The translations under genes were made by a program, and so were the position numbers. DNA of 64,000 nucleotides from Janthinobacterium saanense. Lineage in GTDB: Bacteria > Pseudomonadota > Gammaproteobacteria > Burkholderiales > Burkholderiaceae_D. The notes under the pieces were generated by a model. It searched no databases and was not told the origin of the DNA. It saw only the letters and a list, made by a program, of their open reading frames with translations. Positions 1 to 8,599 of the stretch are shown in pieces. Numbering within the stretch: the first letter of the stretch is position 1; the number at the start of each line of letters is the position of its first letter. The DNA lies in the NCBI RefSeq assembly GCF_014200675.1, contig NZ_JACHCI010000004.1, positions 1 to 64,000 on the forward strand, written 5' to 3'.

Positions 1-102
1 CCGCCCCCGTTGGTATCGGCAGCGTTATGCTGCACTAGGTTGGACCATTGGCAGGCAGGACGGTTCGGCAAAGATGAAGATCAGCGCTAATCAACTAAAA
101 GT

Positions 103-1344
103 ATGGCCGCAGCGTGGATGCCGCATTTGCCGGCGTCTTTTTGTGTGGCTGTTCCACCAGACAGGGCAGTCGTTTTCCCCAAGTCACTGACACCGTCGGT
201 GGGGTGCACGATCCGATCGTTGAGTCATCATATCGCGCTTCTACCACCCAGGACGGTGATTGCGCCGGAATGGATATGGTCGACGACGGAGCGCGCGTCG
301 TCAGATCGCCGCGATCCGCAGCTGCCATATGATGTCCGGCTGCTGCTCGTGCCTTTTCCATTTACGGTGGATGGCAATTGCTTCCGCTTGAGTTCTCCCC
401 GTACGCCATTTGGAACAGGCCACAAAATGGCCGCCTACTTTCGTCTCGACCAGCTCTGGTTGCAATATGCGGGCGAGCGTTTGACGGGTGGGCAATTGGC
501 TGATGGTTTGATCATTCCACTGATCAAACAGGCTTACACCCATTCCGGGCAAATGCCTGATGGTGTCGTCCTGCCGGAATGTGCCTTGACCTCCGAAATC
601 GCCATGGAGCTGGTCGAGACGCTGAAAGCGAGGGGGATCAAAATCGAGTTCCTGATTACTGGCGTACTCGACAATAATCCAGGAAGTAAAGCCAGCTACA
701 ATCGCGCGCAGACGTTTGTCCTGCGGAAGGGAGAAGGTGCCGTGAAGCGCGAACAAAACAAGCACCACCGCTGGCGGCTTGACCGCCATCAAACCGAAAC
801 CTATGCCCTGGACTTTGACGACGATGATGACAACGATCAATGGTGGGAAGATATCGACGTCGGACATCGCCAGCTGCCCTTTTTTGGCTTACGCAAAGAC
901 ATGTCTGTGACGACGCTCATTTGTGAAGACCTGGCACGCGCCGATCCCGCCATGAGTCTGATTCGTGCCGTTGGTCCGAATCTGGTCATTGCATTGTTGA
1001 TGGATGGCCCCCAATTGGAAACTCGCTGGCCCGGCCGCTACGCGACGGTCCTGGCTGACGATCCTGGTTCGGCGGTACTGAGCTTTACCTGTTCGGCCAT
1101 GGTGGACCGTTCCAACTGGCGCCAGGCGAGGCCGGCGCGAACGATAGGCTTGATGCGTGATGCAAGTGGACGCACCCAGGAGATTCCACTTCCCCAAGAC
1201 GCCCTGGGTGTATTATTGACCTTGGAATCGGTAAAAAAACATCAGACAACGCTGGATAATCGTTCGGATAAGGGAATTTCCCGCGAATTGAAACTTCGTC
1301 ATATGTTGCCGTTGTTTCTAGCTAAAAAGCCGGTTTGGATATAG
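103..1344 (+). CDS. Nitrilase-fold (carbon-nitrogen hydrolase-like) protein
   Basis: A 413-residue frame. From about residue 78 it reads as a carbon-nitrogen hydrolase fold: a hydrophobic first strand ('VRLLLVPFPF'), a Glu in 'VVLPECAL' (about residue 153), a basic 'KHHRW' segment and a Cys in 'TTLICEDLAR'. These fit the Glu-Lys-Cys triad of the superfamily. The later 'DGPQLETRW' and 'LADDPGSAVLSF' blocks resemble, from memory, the nitrilase-like domains linked to class 1 UG (defence) reverse transcriptases rather than metabolic amidases; that is inference. An acidic run 'DFDDDDDND' sits mid-protein. The start is unsafe: no ribosome site precedes the ATG and the first 75 residues look unlike the family. 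An upstream frame open from position 2 to the stop at 188-190 (about 62 codons) overlaps it and could be the end of a preceding gene. The small gene at 1357 follows closely. Confidence 0.6.
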   Translation: MAAAWMPHLPASFCVAVPPDRAVVFPKSLTPSVGCTIRSLSHHIALLPPRTVIAPEWIWSTTERASSDRRDPQLPYDVRLLLVPFPFTVDGNCFRLSSPRTPFGTGHKMAAYFRLDQLWLQYAGERLTGGQLADGLIIPLIKQAYTHSGQMPDGVVLPECALTSEIAMELVETLKARGIKIEFLITGVLDNNPGSKASYNRAQTFVLRKGEGAVKREQNKHHRWRLDRHQTETYALDFDDDDDNDQWWEDIDVGHRQLPFFGLRKDMSVTTLICEDLARADPAMSLIRAVGPNLVIALLMDGPQLETRWPGRYATVLADDPGSAVLSFTCSAMVDRSNWRQARPARTIGLMRDASGRTQEIPLPQDALGVLLTLESVKKHQTTLDNRSDKGISRELKLRHMLPLFLAKKPVWI

Positions 1345-1356
1345 AGGAGCATGATC

Positions 1357-1620
1357 ATGACCAAGAAAGTAGTCAATTTCAATCTCGGTAGCCGGGGGTT
1401 GACTGCGGAAGAGGTGCTTGTGGTTGACAATGCGAAGAAGCTCTTCTTGACCAGTCTTGAGCGCCACCGTCAAGACATCGTTGGCCACGCGGCCTTTGCT
1501 TCCAGGTCTGCCGCAACTGCGGTGGCGAAAGCGGCCGCCAAGCCCGCAGCAAAATCTGCGCCTGCAGGTAGTGCTGCCTGGACATCTGGCAAAATTGCAT
1601 CAGCGATCCGGAAGTATTGA
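1357..1620 (+). CDS. Small Ala/Lys-rich-tailed protein of unknown function
   Basis: An 87-residue protein starting at the second of two nearby in-frame ATGs. GAGGAG at 1344-1349 sits 7 bases before ATG 1357 but only 1 base before ATG 1351, which decides the start. The N-terminal half ('VVNFNLGSRGLTAEEVL') looks folded. The second half is a flexible Ala/Lys tract ('AVAKAAAKPAAKSAPAGS') ending in 'SGKIASAIRKY', so a nucleic-acid or membrane contact is possible. It begins 12 bases after the stop of the nitrilase-like gene, with the ribosome site overlapping that stop, so the two are almost certainly co-transcribed. I do not recognise a family. Confidence 0.6.
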   Translation: MTKKVVNFNLGSRGLTAEEVLVVDNAKKLFLTSLERHRQDIVGHAAFASRSAATAVAKAAAKPAAKSAPAGSAAWTSGKIASAIRKY

Positions 1621-1768
1621 TATGGTATGCGGCCGCCCACTTCTCAGGTGCTGGCTGGACCTGATCTGATAGTCAAGGGCAGTGGTATAGGCGAGTGAGT
1701 GCAAGCAAGTCTGGTTGCATGGCACAATGCGTCATCCGCACGCCTAGTGCTACTTATCCAGGACTTCC

Positions 1769-2152
1769 ATGACACGCGCCATACTCGACGAAACCCAGAT
1801 CCATCCCGCCGCCCGTCCATTGATCGGCAGCAAGCACGCGGACATCGTGCGCGAAGTGCAGGCGGCGATTGCTGCGCATCAGGTGGTGGTGGTCGGCATG
1901 TCGCTCAATCCCTACCCGCGCAAGGCGCGCAAGATCCTCGACGTGCTGGGCACGCCGTATCACTATTTGCAATACGGTAGCTATCTGAACCAGTGGCATC
2001 GCCGCAACGCCCTCAAGATGTGGTCGGGCTGGCCGACTTTCCCGATGGTGTTCGTCAACGGCGTGCTGGTGGGCGGCGCCAGCGAGCTGCAAACGCTGGT
2101 GGAAAATGGCGAGTTCAGCACGATGCTGGCCAAGAAGGTAAAGCAATTCTAA
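1769..2152 (+). CDS. Cysteine-free glutaredoxin-like protein
   Basis: A 127-residue protein with the glutaredoxin fold. 'VVVVGMSLNPYPRKARKIL' aligns with the first strand and active-site helix of monothiol glutaredoxins, and 'WPTFPMVFVNGVLVGG' carries the cis-Pro loop and GG of the glutathione site. The position of the CGFS motif is NPYP (residues 47-50), and there is no cysteine anywhere in the chain, so it cannot do thiol chemistry or bind an iron-sulfur cluster through cysteine. Related cysteine-less glutaredoxin-like proteins exist in betaproteobacteria, as far as I recall. It sits alone between the nitrilase pair and a convergent DUF3820 gene. The family call is firm; its function is unknown. 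Confidence 0.85.
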   Translation: MTRAILDETQIHPAARPLIGSKHADIVREVQAAIAAHQVVVVGMSLNPYPRKARKILDVLGTPYHYLQYGSYLNQWHRRNALKMWSGWPTFPMVFVNGVLVGGASELQTLVENGEFSTMLAKKVKQF

Positions 2153-2163
2153 GCAGAACTTGC

Positions 2164-2400
2164 TTATTCCCCAGGCCGCCAGGGTGACTTGTGCGTGCGC
2201 AGCGGGTCCAGCAGGCTGCGCAAATCGTTGTGGTCGAGTTCGTACATGAGCGCGATCAGGCCGCCCAGTTCGCCCGAGGGGAAACCCTCGCGCGCGAACC
2301 AGCCCAGGTAGTGCCCGGGCAGGTCGGCCAGCAGCCTTCCTTTGTATTTTCCATAAGGCATTTCGCGCGCGACCAGCAGCGCCAGTTTTTCTGAATTCAT
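2164..2400 (-). CDS. DUF3820 family protein
   Basis: A 78-residue protein with the compact DUF3820 signature 'MPYGKYKGRLLADLP', then 'YLGWFAREGFPSGELG' and 'LLDPLR'. Pfam describes this family as putative quorum-sensing-regulated virulence factors, but no biochemical role is established. The start at 2400 (MNSEKL) removes an unconvincing 21-residue upstream extension and matches the family's length of about 70-80 residues. It converges on the glutaredoxin-like gene, with 11 bases between their ends, and its 5' side faces the divergent MFS transporter gene. Confidence 0.85.
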   Translation of the reverse strand: MNSEKLALLVAREMPYGKYKGRLLADLPGHYLGWFAREGFPSGELGGLIALMYELDHNDLRSLLDPLRTHKSPWRPGE

Positions 2401-2543
2401 GGTGGAGATTCCGTCGTGATGTGGACAGTGTAGCAGAGTGCTTAATTGTTGATTCTGGCGCAACTATCATCTGCCTGGTGAGGTATTTTTCGAAACAAAG
2501 AAAACCCCGATACTGCATGACATTATCTTTATCGGAGTCTGTC

Positions 2544-3755
2544 ATGCCTATTGCCTTGCTCGCGCTGACCATCAGCGCATTTGCCATCGGAACCACCGAG
2601 TTTGTCATCGTCGGGCTCTTGCCCACCATCGCCGCCGACCTGGGCGTGAACCTGCCGTCGGCCGGCTTGCTGGTCAGCCTGTATGCCTTGGGCGTGGCCA
2701 TCGGCGCGCCAGTCTTGACCGCATTGACGGGCAAGCTGCCCCGCAAGACCTTGCTGTTGTCGCTGATGGTGCTGTTCACCCTGGGTAATTTGCTGGCCTG
2801 GAAGGCGCCCAGCTATGAATCCCTGATCATCGCCCGCATCCTGACGGGCCTGGCGCATGGCGTCTTCTTTTCCATCGGTTCCACCATCGCCACGTCGCTA
2901 GTGCCCAAGGACAAGGCGGCCAGCGCGATCGCCATCATGTTTACCGGTTTGACCGTGGCGCTGGTAACAGGCGTGCCGCTGGGCACTTTCATTGGCCAGC
3001 ATTTCGGCTGGCGCGAAACTTTCCTGGCTGTCTCGGCGCTGGGCCTGGTCGCCTTTGTCGGCAGCCTGCTGTATGTGCCTGCTAACATTGAGCACAGCAA
3101 ACCGGCATCGCTGTTGCAGCAGGTGCAGGTACTGGCGCAGCCGCGTTTGCTATTGGTGTACGCCATGACGGCGGTGGGCTACGGCGGTTCCTTCATCGCC
3201 TTTACCTATCTGGCGCCGATATTGCAGCAGGTATCGGGTTTCGGCGCCAGCGCCGTGGGCCTGGTGATGCTGGTGTATGGCGTGTCGGTCGCGTTCGGCA
3301 ATATCTGGGGCGGCAAGCTGGCCGACAAGCGGGGACCTGTCAGCGCCCTGAAGTTGATCTTTCTGCTGCTGGCGCTGGTATTGCTGGTGCTGACCTTTAC
3401 CGCGCCGTATCCGTGGCTGGTGGTAGCTACCGTGCTGCTGTGGGGCGCTGTTGCCTTCGGTAACGTGGCTGGCTTGCAAGTGTATGTGGTGCGGCAAGCC
3501 GAACACTTCACGCCGCGCGCCGTCGACGTGGCCTCGGGCCTGAACATTGCCGCCTTTAACCTGGGGATTGCCGGCGGCGCCTGGGGCGGCGGTCTGATCG
3601 TCGAACACCTGGGTCTGGTTCATACCGGCTGGATCGGCGCGCTGGTAGTGCTGGGGGCGTTCGGTTTGACGGCCTTGAGCGGCAGGCTGGACCGTTTGAA
3701 TCCGATACCGGTACGGGCAGGCGGCGAGAAGTCGATCCATGCGGCAGGGCATTAG
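2544..3755 (+). CDS. MFS transporter, DHA1 (AraJ/YdhP-type) family
   Basis: A 403-residue inner-membrane protein with 12 predicted hydrophobic segments, starting 'MPIALLALTISAFAIGTTEF'. The 'GTTEFVIVGLLP' block in helix 1 and 'GLAHGVFFSIG' near helix 4 are typical of drug:proton antiporter-1 members such as AraJ and YdhP, which export small hydrophobic compounds or sugars. GGAG at 2534-2537 lies 6 bases before ATG 2544, favouring this start over in-frame ATGs at 2421 and 2517. It is monocistronic: it diverges from DUF3820 and converges on the exported ClpP-like gene. The substrate cannot be told from sequence. Confidence 0.88.
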   Translation: MPIALLALTISAFAIGTTEFVIVGLLPTIAADLGVNLPSAGLLVSLYALGVAIGAPVLTALTGKLPRKTLLLSLMVLFTLGNLLAWKAPSYESLIIARILTGLAHGVFFSIGSTIATSLVPKDKAASAIAIMFTGLTVALVTGVPLGTFIGQHFGWRETFLAVSALGLVAFVGSLLYVPANIEHSKPASLLQQVQVLAQPRLLLVYAMTAVGYGGSFIAFTYLAPILQQVSGFGASAVGLVMLVYGVSVAFGNIWGGKLADKRGPVSALKLIFLLLALVLLVLTFTAPYPWLVVATVLLWGAVAFGNVAGLQVYVVRQAEHFTPRAVDVASGLNIAAFNLGIAGGAWGGGLIVEHLGLVHTGWIGALVVLGAFGLTALSGRLDRLNPIPVRAGGEKSIHAAGH

Positions 3756-3790
3756 CCTGCAAACTGAACTTCCCCTGCCTGGACCGCGCT

Positions 3791-4558
3791 TTATTGTTTT
3801 GGTGTTGCTTGTTGCTCGACCTGGATGGTGACAACCACCATACGTTTCATGGCGGCGCCTGGCTTCCACGGCGGGTTGATGACGGTGATGTCGCGCACGC
3901 CCAGCAGGGCGAAGTCTTCCAGCGTATAGGTCCAGCCTGCCGTATCCGGATTCTGCTTGAGCAAAGACGCATATTGCTCAGCCTGGCCTAGCGAGCTGAT
4001 GTCTGTGCGTACACCGAGCTGCTGCAAATAGTGCGCTTCACGCTGGCCGTCTGCGAGGCTCGTTTTATGGATATCGTCCATGAGTGCTTTCTGTTCGACG
4101 GGACTCATGGCGTCGTACATTTTTTGTGTAGCCTCATCGAATGCCAGATGTTTGGGATCGCCAGATCCGCCGTGGTAGCCGATCACGGCAAAGTTGCTGA
4201 CGATCTTGTGTATTCCTGCAGGAAAGACGTAATTGGCACAGGAGGAAAAGCAGAACTCCAGTACTTGCACATCCAGTTTGTGCTCGCGTACCCAGTTGCC
4301 CAGTTGCATGCCGGTGTAGACCTCGCCACCAGGGCTGCGTATCGACAGTACGGTGGGTTTGATTGGCAAGGAATCATACAGGGCGAACAGGCGCTGATTG
4401 GCTGCCTCATCGAGCAGGCCCACATATTCCAGCTGGCCATTGCTTAGAAAAACCTGTGTCGTTTCTTTTTCAGCCGCAGCAGCACTGGACAGTGCCACGA
4501 AAGAGTAAACCAGTGCCAGCAGGGAGTGGTGCAAAGTCAATGAGGTCAGGGAGCGCAT
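3791..4558 (-). CDS. Exported ClpP/crotonase-fold protein
   Basis: A 255-residue protein starting at 4558 with a clear signal peptide (hydrophobic segment ending 'ALSSAAAAEKETTQ'), so it is periplasmic or secreted. The body has the ClpP/crotonase strand-turn pattern: 'VLSIRSPGGEVYTGMQLG' (a SPGG oxyanion-type turn) and 'LEFCFSSCANYVFPAG', where the first Ser after CFS sits at the nucleophile position, followed by 'VIGYHGGSG' with a candidate His. It resembles the family of secreted ClpP-like proteins of unknown substrate found in many proteobacteria. The 135-bp gap to the divergent symporter gene presumably holds both promoters. Protease activity is inference only. Confidence 0.75.
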   Translation of the reverse strand: MRSLTSLTLHHSLLALVYSFVALSSAAAAEKETTQVFLSNGQLEYVGLLDEAANQRLFALYDSLPIKPTVLSIRSPGGEVYTGMQLGNWVREHKLDVQVLEFCFSSCANYVFPAGIHKIVSNFAVIGYHGGSGDPKHLAFDEATQKMYDAMSPVEQKALMDDIHKTSLADGQREAHYLQQLGVRTDISSLGQAEQYASLLKQNPDTAGWTYTLEDFALLGVRDITVINPPWKPGAAMKRMVVVTIQVEQQATPKQ

Positions 4559-4693
4559 CGGGAAGCAAGGAGTCGGTGTCCTGAAACAGTAACAAACTTT
4601 CACTATGTTGTCGACTGGAAATGGTTGCTATGATCAGCTGTCTGCCTTTGCTGTACTATTGCTACCCCTGTCCATCCCTTGCCGCCCATCCCC

Positions 4694-6157
4694 ATGTCGC
4701 CGACCATCCTGTTTGCCGTCGTTCTCGCGTATTTTTTGATACTGCTGGGTGTCGCCTGGTCCACCTCGCGCCATGCGACGAATGACAGTTTTTTTATCGG
4801 CAACAAGAACAGCCACTGGATGCTGGTGGCGTTTGGCATGGTGGGCACCACCTTGACGGGCGTGACCTTCATCAGCGTGCCGGGCGCCGTGGGGCGCGAT
4901 GGTTTTGGCTATATCCAGCTGATGATAGGTTATGTGCTGGGTTATCTGGTCATTACCTTTATCTTGCTGCCGCTGTATTACCGGCTGCAGCTGACCTCCA
5001 TTTACCGCTACCTGGAATTGCGTTTGGGGCGCCGTTCCTACCAGAGCGGGGCGGCGTTTTTCATCTTGTCGCGTCTGCTGGGCGCCACGGCGCGGCTGTA
5101 TCTGGTGGTCAATATTTTGCAGGCAACCATACTCGACAGCTTCGGCGTGCCATTCTGGCTTACCGCCCTGGTGGTGCTAGTGCTGATCTTGCTCTACACC
5201 TATGAAGGCGGCGTGAAAACCATCGTCTGGACCGATACCCTGCAAACGGCGTGCATGCTGGCGGGGCTGCTCATCTGCGTGGTGTTTTTGCTGCACGCCA
5301 TGGATATGTCCGTGATCGACAGCCTCGAGCGCATGCGCTCGCAGGGCCTGGCGCGCATCTTCACCCTGGACCCGGACAGCCCCGCCTATGTGTGGAAACA
5401 CATCGTGGCAGGCATCTTCATCACGGTGGCCATGACGGGCATGGACCAGGAGATGATGCAAAAGAATATCTCGGTGCGCACCTTGCGCGATTCGCAAAAG
5501 AATATGCTGAGCCTGACCGTGGTGCTGACGTGTGTGCTGCTGCTGTTTTTGTTCCTGGGCGGCTTGCTGCACCTGTATGCGCCGGTCGCTGGCGTGACGG
5601 CGACGGGTGATAAATTGTTCCCGGCGGTAGTGCTGGGCCACTTCCCGGCTGCGGTGCAACTGATCTTTTTCATTGCGCTGATCTCGGCCCTGTTCCCCAG
5701 CGTGGATGGGGCGCTGACGGCGCTGACGTCCACCTTTTGCATCGATATCCTGGGCCTGCAGCGGCGTGCCGATCTGACGCCGGCGCAGCAGATGCGCTGG
5801 CGCCGCCGCGTGCACTTGGGCTTTGCCGCGCTGTTCCTGGTCTTGATCATGGCCTTCAAATGGGTCGATAGCCCCAGCATGATAGGCGTGATCCTGAAAC
5901 TGGCCAGTTATACCTATGGCCCTTTGCTGGGCCTGTTTGCCTTTGGCTTGTTGACGCGTCGTGGCGTGCGCGACCGCTGGGTGCCGCTGGTGGCGGTGGC
6001 GGGGCCGCTGCTGTGCGCGCTGATTGAGCAAGCGCAAACGCAGCTCTTCGCCCACTACCGCATCGGCCTGGAACTGCTGATACTCAATGGCGCCCTGGTC
6101 ATGGCCGGATTGTTGCTGATTTCCACCCCCGCACCTTCCGGCGTAAAGGACTTGTAA
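4694..6157 (+). CDS. Sodium:solute symporter (SSS family)
   Basis: A 487-residue integral membrane protein with about 13 hydrophobic segments and the LeuT-fold SSS signatures: 'DSFFIGNKNSHWMLVAFGM', the helix-1 break 'GTTLTGVTFISVPG', and the later 'ALISALFPSVDGALTALTS', which matches the SSS Na+-site helix. The family imports sugars, amino acids, pantothenate, iodide or similar solutes with Na+; no sequence feature fixes the substrate here. ATG 4694 is preferred over an in-frame TTG at 4679. A 66-bp gap separates it from sppA on the same strand, so read-through is possible but a separate promoter is likely. Confidence 0.88.
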   Translation: MSPTILFAVVLAYFLILLGVAWSTSRHATNDSFFIGNKNSHWMLVAFGMVGTTLTGVTFISVPGAVGRDGFGYIQLMIGYVLGYLVITFILLPLYYRLQLTSIYRYLELRLGRRSYQSGAAFFILSRLLGATARLYLVVNILQATILDSFGVPFWLTALVVLVLILLYTYEGGVKTIVWTDTLQTACMLAGLLICVVFLLHAMDMSVIDSLERMRSQGLARIFTLDPDSPAYVWKHIVAGIFITVAMTGMDQEMMQKNISVRTLRDSQKNMLSLTVVLTCVLLLFLFLGGLLHLYAPVAGVTATGDKLFPAVVLGHFPAAVQLIFFIALISALFPSVDGALTALTSTFCIDILGLQRRADLTPAQQMRWRRRVHLGFAALFLVLIMAFKWVDSPSMIGVILKLASYTYGPLLGLFAFGLLTRRGVRDRWVPLVAVAGPLLCALIEQAQTQLFAHYRIGLELLILNGALVMAGLLLISTPAPSGVKDL

Positions 6158-6223
6158 AAACATTACTTTGGTCCGGTTTTCAGTTATATTGGTTTCCTTT
6201 GGGTTTAACCTTATGGAGCATCG

Positions 6224-8098
6224 ATGTCACTTAATCCGTTCCCGGCCCTGCGCCGTGGCTTTGGCGTATTCTGGCGCACCCTGGACGCCACGCGCCGCGT
6301 CGTCTTCAACCTGATCTTTTTGCTGATCCTGATCGCCATCCTGGTGGCGATCTTTGGCGGTGGCGTCAAGCCGCTGAAGGAAAAGACCACCCTGGTGCTC
6401 GACCTGCAAGGCCCGCTGGTGGAAGAAACGCCGGGCGGCGTGCGCGAAGCGGTGCTGGCCAATGTCAGCGGCGACGCCAAGAAGAGCGTGCAGCTGCGCG
6501 ACGTGCTGGCGGTGCTCGATTCGGCCAGCAAGGATAGCGACATCGGCTCCATGGTCCTGATGCTGGACGATTTGCAGAGCGGCGGCCTGGCTTCCTTGCG
6601 CGAAGTGGCGGCCGGTGTGGAACGCTTCCGCGCCAGCGGCAAGAAGGTCGTCGCCTGGGGCGCCAGCTACAACCAGCGCCAGTACCTGGTGGCCGCCAGT
6701 GCCAATGAAGTCTATGTGCACCCGATGGGCGGCGTGATGCTCGAAGGTTTTGGCCGCTACCGCAATTACTACCGCGATGCGCTCGACAAGGTCGGCGTGA
6801 CGGTCAACCTGCTGAAAGTGGGCACCTACAAGAGCGCCGCCGAACCGTTCATCGCCAACGGCCCGTCCGAAGCGGCCGCCGAAGCAGACCGCTATCTGAA
6901 TAACGGCCTGTGGACCACCTACACGAACGACGTGGAAAAGGCCCGCAAACTGCCGGCCGGCGCCATCATGCAATCGATTAATGACTTGCCGGCCTTGCTG
7001 ACAGCGGCCGGCGGCGACCTGGCGAAACTGTCCGTCAACGCCAAGCTGGTCGACGGCCTGAAGACGCGCGATGAACTGCGCACCCTGATGATGGAGCGCG
7101 GCGTCAAGAATGCCGACGGCAACAACTTCCGCCAGATTTCCTATGGCGACTACCTGGCGCGCTTGCGCCCCAGCCATCTGGGCGACGCCGTCGGCGTGGT
7201 CATCGCCTCCGGTGAAATCGGCGATGGCGTGGCCTCGCCGGGCGCCATCGGTGGCCTGTCCACCTCGCGTCTGATCCGCCAGGCGCGCGAAGACAAGCAA
7301 ATCAAGGCAGTGGTCTTGCGCATCGATTCGCCGGGCGGCAGCGCCTTCGGTTCGGAGCTGATACGCCGCGAGCTGGAATTGACACGCGCCGCCGGCAAGC
7401 CGGTGGTCGTTTCGATGGGCAACGTGGCCGCGTCGGGCGGTTACTGGATCAGCACCTCGTCCGATGAAGTGATTGCCGACGCGGCCACCATCACCGGTTC
7501 GATCGGCGTGTTCGCAATCTTGCCGACGGCCGACAAGGTCATCGAAAAGCTGGGCATCCACACGGCCGGCTCGCCGACCACCTGGCTGGCCGATTCGGGC
7601 AATCCATTGCGTCCGCTCGACCCCCGTTTCGCGCAAGTGATACAGGGTTCGATCAATCACGTGTATGGCGATTTCCTCGGCCTGGTCGCCAAGGCGCGCA
7701 AGACCACGCCGGAAAAAGTCAATGAAGTGGCGCAGGGCCGCGTCTGGACCGGCTTGCAAGCCAAGGACCGCAACCTGGTCGACCGCATCGGCAGCTATGG
7801 CGATGCGCTGGCCTCGGCCGCCAAGCTGGCCAAGCTGAGCCCCGGCTATCGCGTGGCCTACCTGGAGCAGGAAAGCTCGAACGTCGACCGCCTGATCGGC
7901 ATGTTCGGTGCCAAGGCGATGGCAACACTGGGTCTGGGCGAACACGTGAAACTGGGCCTGGCCAGCACCGGCCTGCCGACCGACGCCGCGCTGGGCATTG
8001 CCAATGACTTCGGCTGGCTGTCCAGCCTGACGCGCGAGCACAAGCCTTTCATGGCGCTGACGCACTGCCTGTGCACGGTGCCGCTGGACGGTAAATAA
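6224..8098 (+). CDS. sppA: Signal peptide peptidase SppA, 67K type
   Basis: A 624-residue inner-membrane serine protease, close to the 618 residues of E. coli SppA, which degrades cleaved signal peptides and other membrane peptides. One N-terminal transmembrane helix ('VVFNLIFLLILIAILVAIF') is followed by two tandem ClpP-like domains. The general-base Lys is K203 in 'VGTYKSAAEPF' (first domain) and the nucleophile is S404 in 'GNVAASGGYW' (second domain), matching the K209/S409 dyad of the E. coli enzyme. GGAG at 6214-6217 precedes the ATG. The last 15 or so residues ('MALTHCLCTVPL...') look like a lineage-specific tail. A factor-independent terminator follows at 8160. Confidence 0.95.
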   Translation: MSLNPFPALRRGFGVFWRTLDATRRVVFNLIFLLILIAILVAIFGGGVKPLKEKTTLVLDLQGPLVEETPGGVREAVLANVSGDAKKSVQLRDVLAVLDSASKDSDIGSMVLMLDDLQSGGLASLREVAAGVERFRASGKKVVAWGASYNQRQYLVAASANEVYVHPMGGVMLEGFGRYRNYYRDALDKVGVTVNLLKVGTYKSAAEPFIANGPSEAAAEADRYLNNGLWTTYTNDVEKARKLPAGAIMQSINDLPALLTAAGGDLAKLSVNAKLVDGLKTRDELRTLMMERGVKNADGNNFRQISYGDYLARLRPSHLGDAVGVVIASGEIGDGVASPGAIGGLSTSRLIRQAREDKQIKAVVLRIDSPGGSAFGSELIRRELELTRAAGKPVVVSMGNVAASGGYWISTSSDEVIADAATITGSIGVFAILPTADKVIEKLGIHTAGSPTTWLADSGNPLRPLDPRFAQVIQGSINHVYGDFLGLVAKARKTTPEKVNEVAQGRVWTGLQAKDRNLVDRIGSYGDALASAAKLAKLSPGYRVAYLEQESSNVDRLIGMFGAKAMATLGLGEHVKLGLASTGLPTDAALGIANDFGWLSSLTREHKPFMALTHCLCTVPLDGK

Positions 8099-8159
8099 AA
8101 GAGCGGAATAAAAGAGCAGGACGGGCCGGCCGATGCCGGTTCCATCGTTTGTTAAACAG

Positions 8160-8185
8160 GCCGGCTTTGTCCGGCTTGTTTTGTT
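8160..8185 (+). terminator. Rho-independent terminator after sppA
   Basis: GCCGG (8160-8164), a six-base loop and CCGGC (8171-8175) form a hairpin followed by TTGTTTTGTT. It lies about 60 bases after the sppA stop and ends that transcript. Confidence 0.7.
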
Positions 8186-8599
8186 CATGGACCACTGATA
8201 TGCCGCCAAATATCCGCTGGTCAAGGCCGCTGGCGGGAAAATTGTAGCGAGTTTGTATCTGCCTGCCAGTCGCCTGAAACGACCGCCCGCTGCGGCTTGA
8301 ACCCTTGCAAGCCTGATTTTTCCGCTGTTTCCCCTGCCAGCTGTGCATGCACGTCCATCGCTGTCGCTATGGCGCTTGCTGTTGCGTGCATAAAATGTTT
8401 CAGGTAGAAATGAAATGGATACATGACTATGCTAGAGTCCTCGCAGCATGGGGAAAACGCTGTTTTTTCAGCTGATTTTCAGCTCTTGATTTTCTCTCGA
8501 TTGCGTAAAAACAAACAAAAACGTTCAACCGGCCCGAGTGCGCACAGACCTCGGCCGGCGCCACACAATCGCCGTGCCAGCGGCCTATAAAGGATAGCG
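8186..8599. other. Noncoding stretch upstream of the RND pump operon
   Basis: About 410 bases with no convincing gene on either strand; small frames here lack ribosome sites and family features. It presumably holds the promoter and operator of the mdtABC-type operon, but I could not pick out a convincing -35/-10 pair or operator palindrome. No regulator gene adjoins the pump. Confidence 0.5.

Noticed and set aside
6227-8224. A 665-codon minus-strand frame opposite sppA
   Set aside because: Antisense shadow with the same low-complexity His/Gln/Arg character; sppA is certain from its catalytic dyad.
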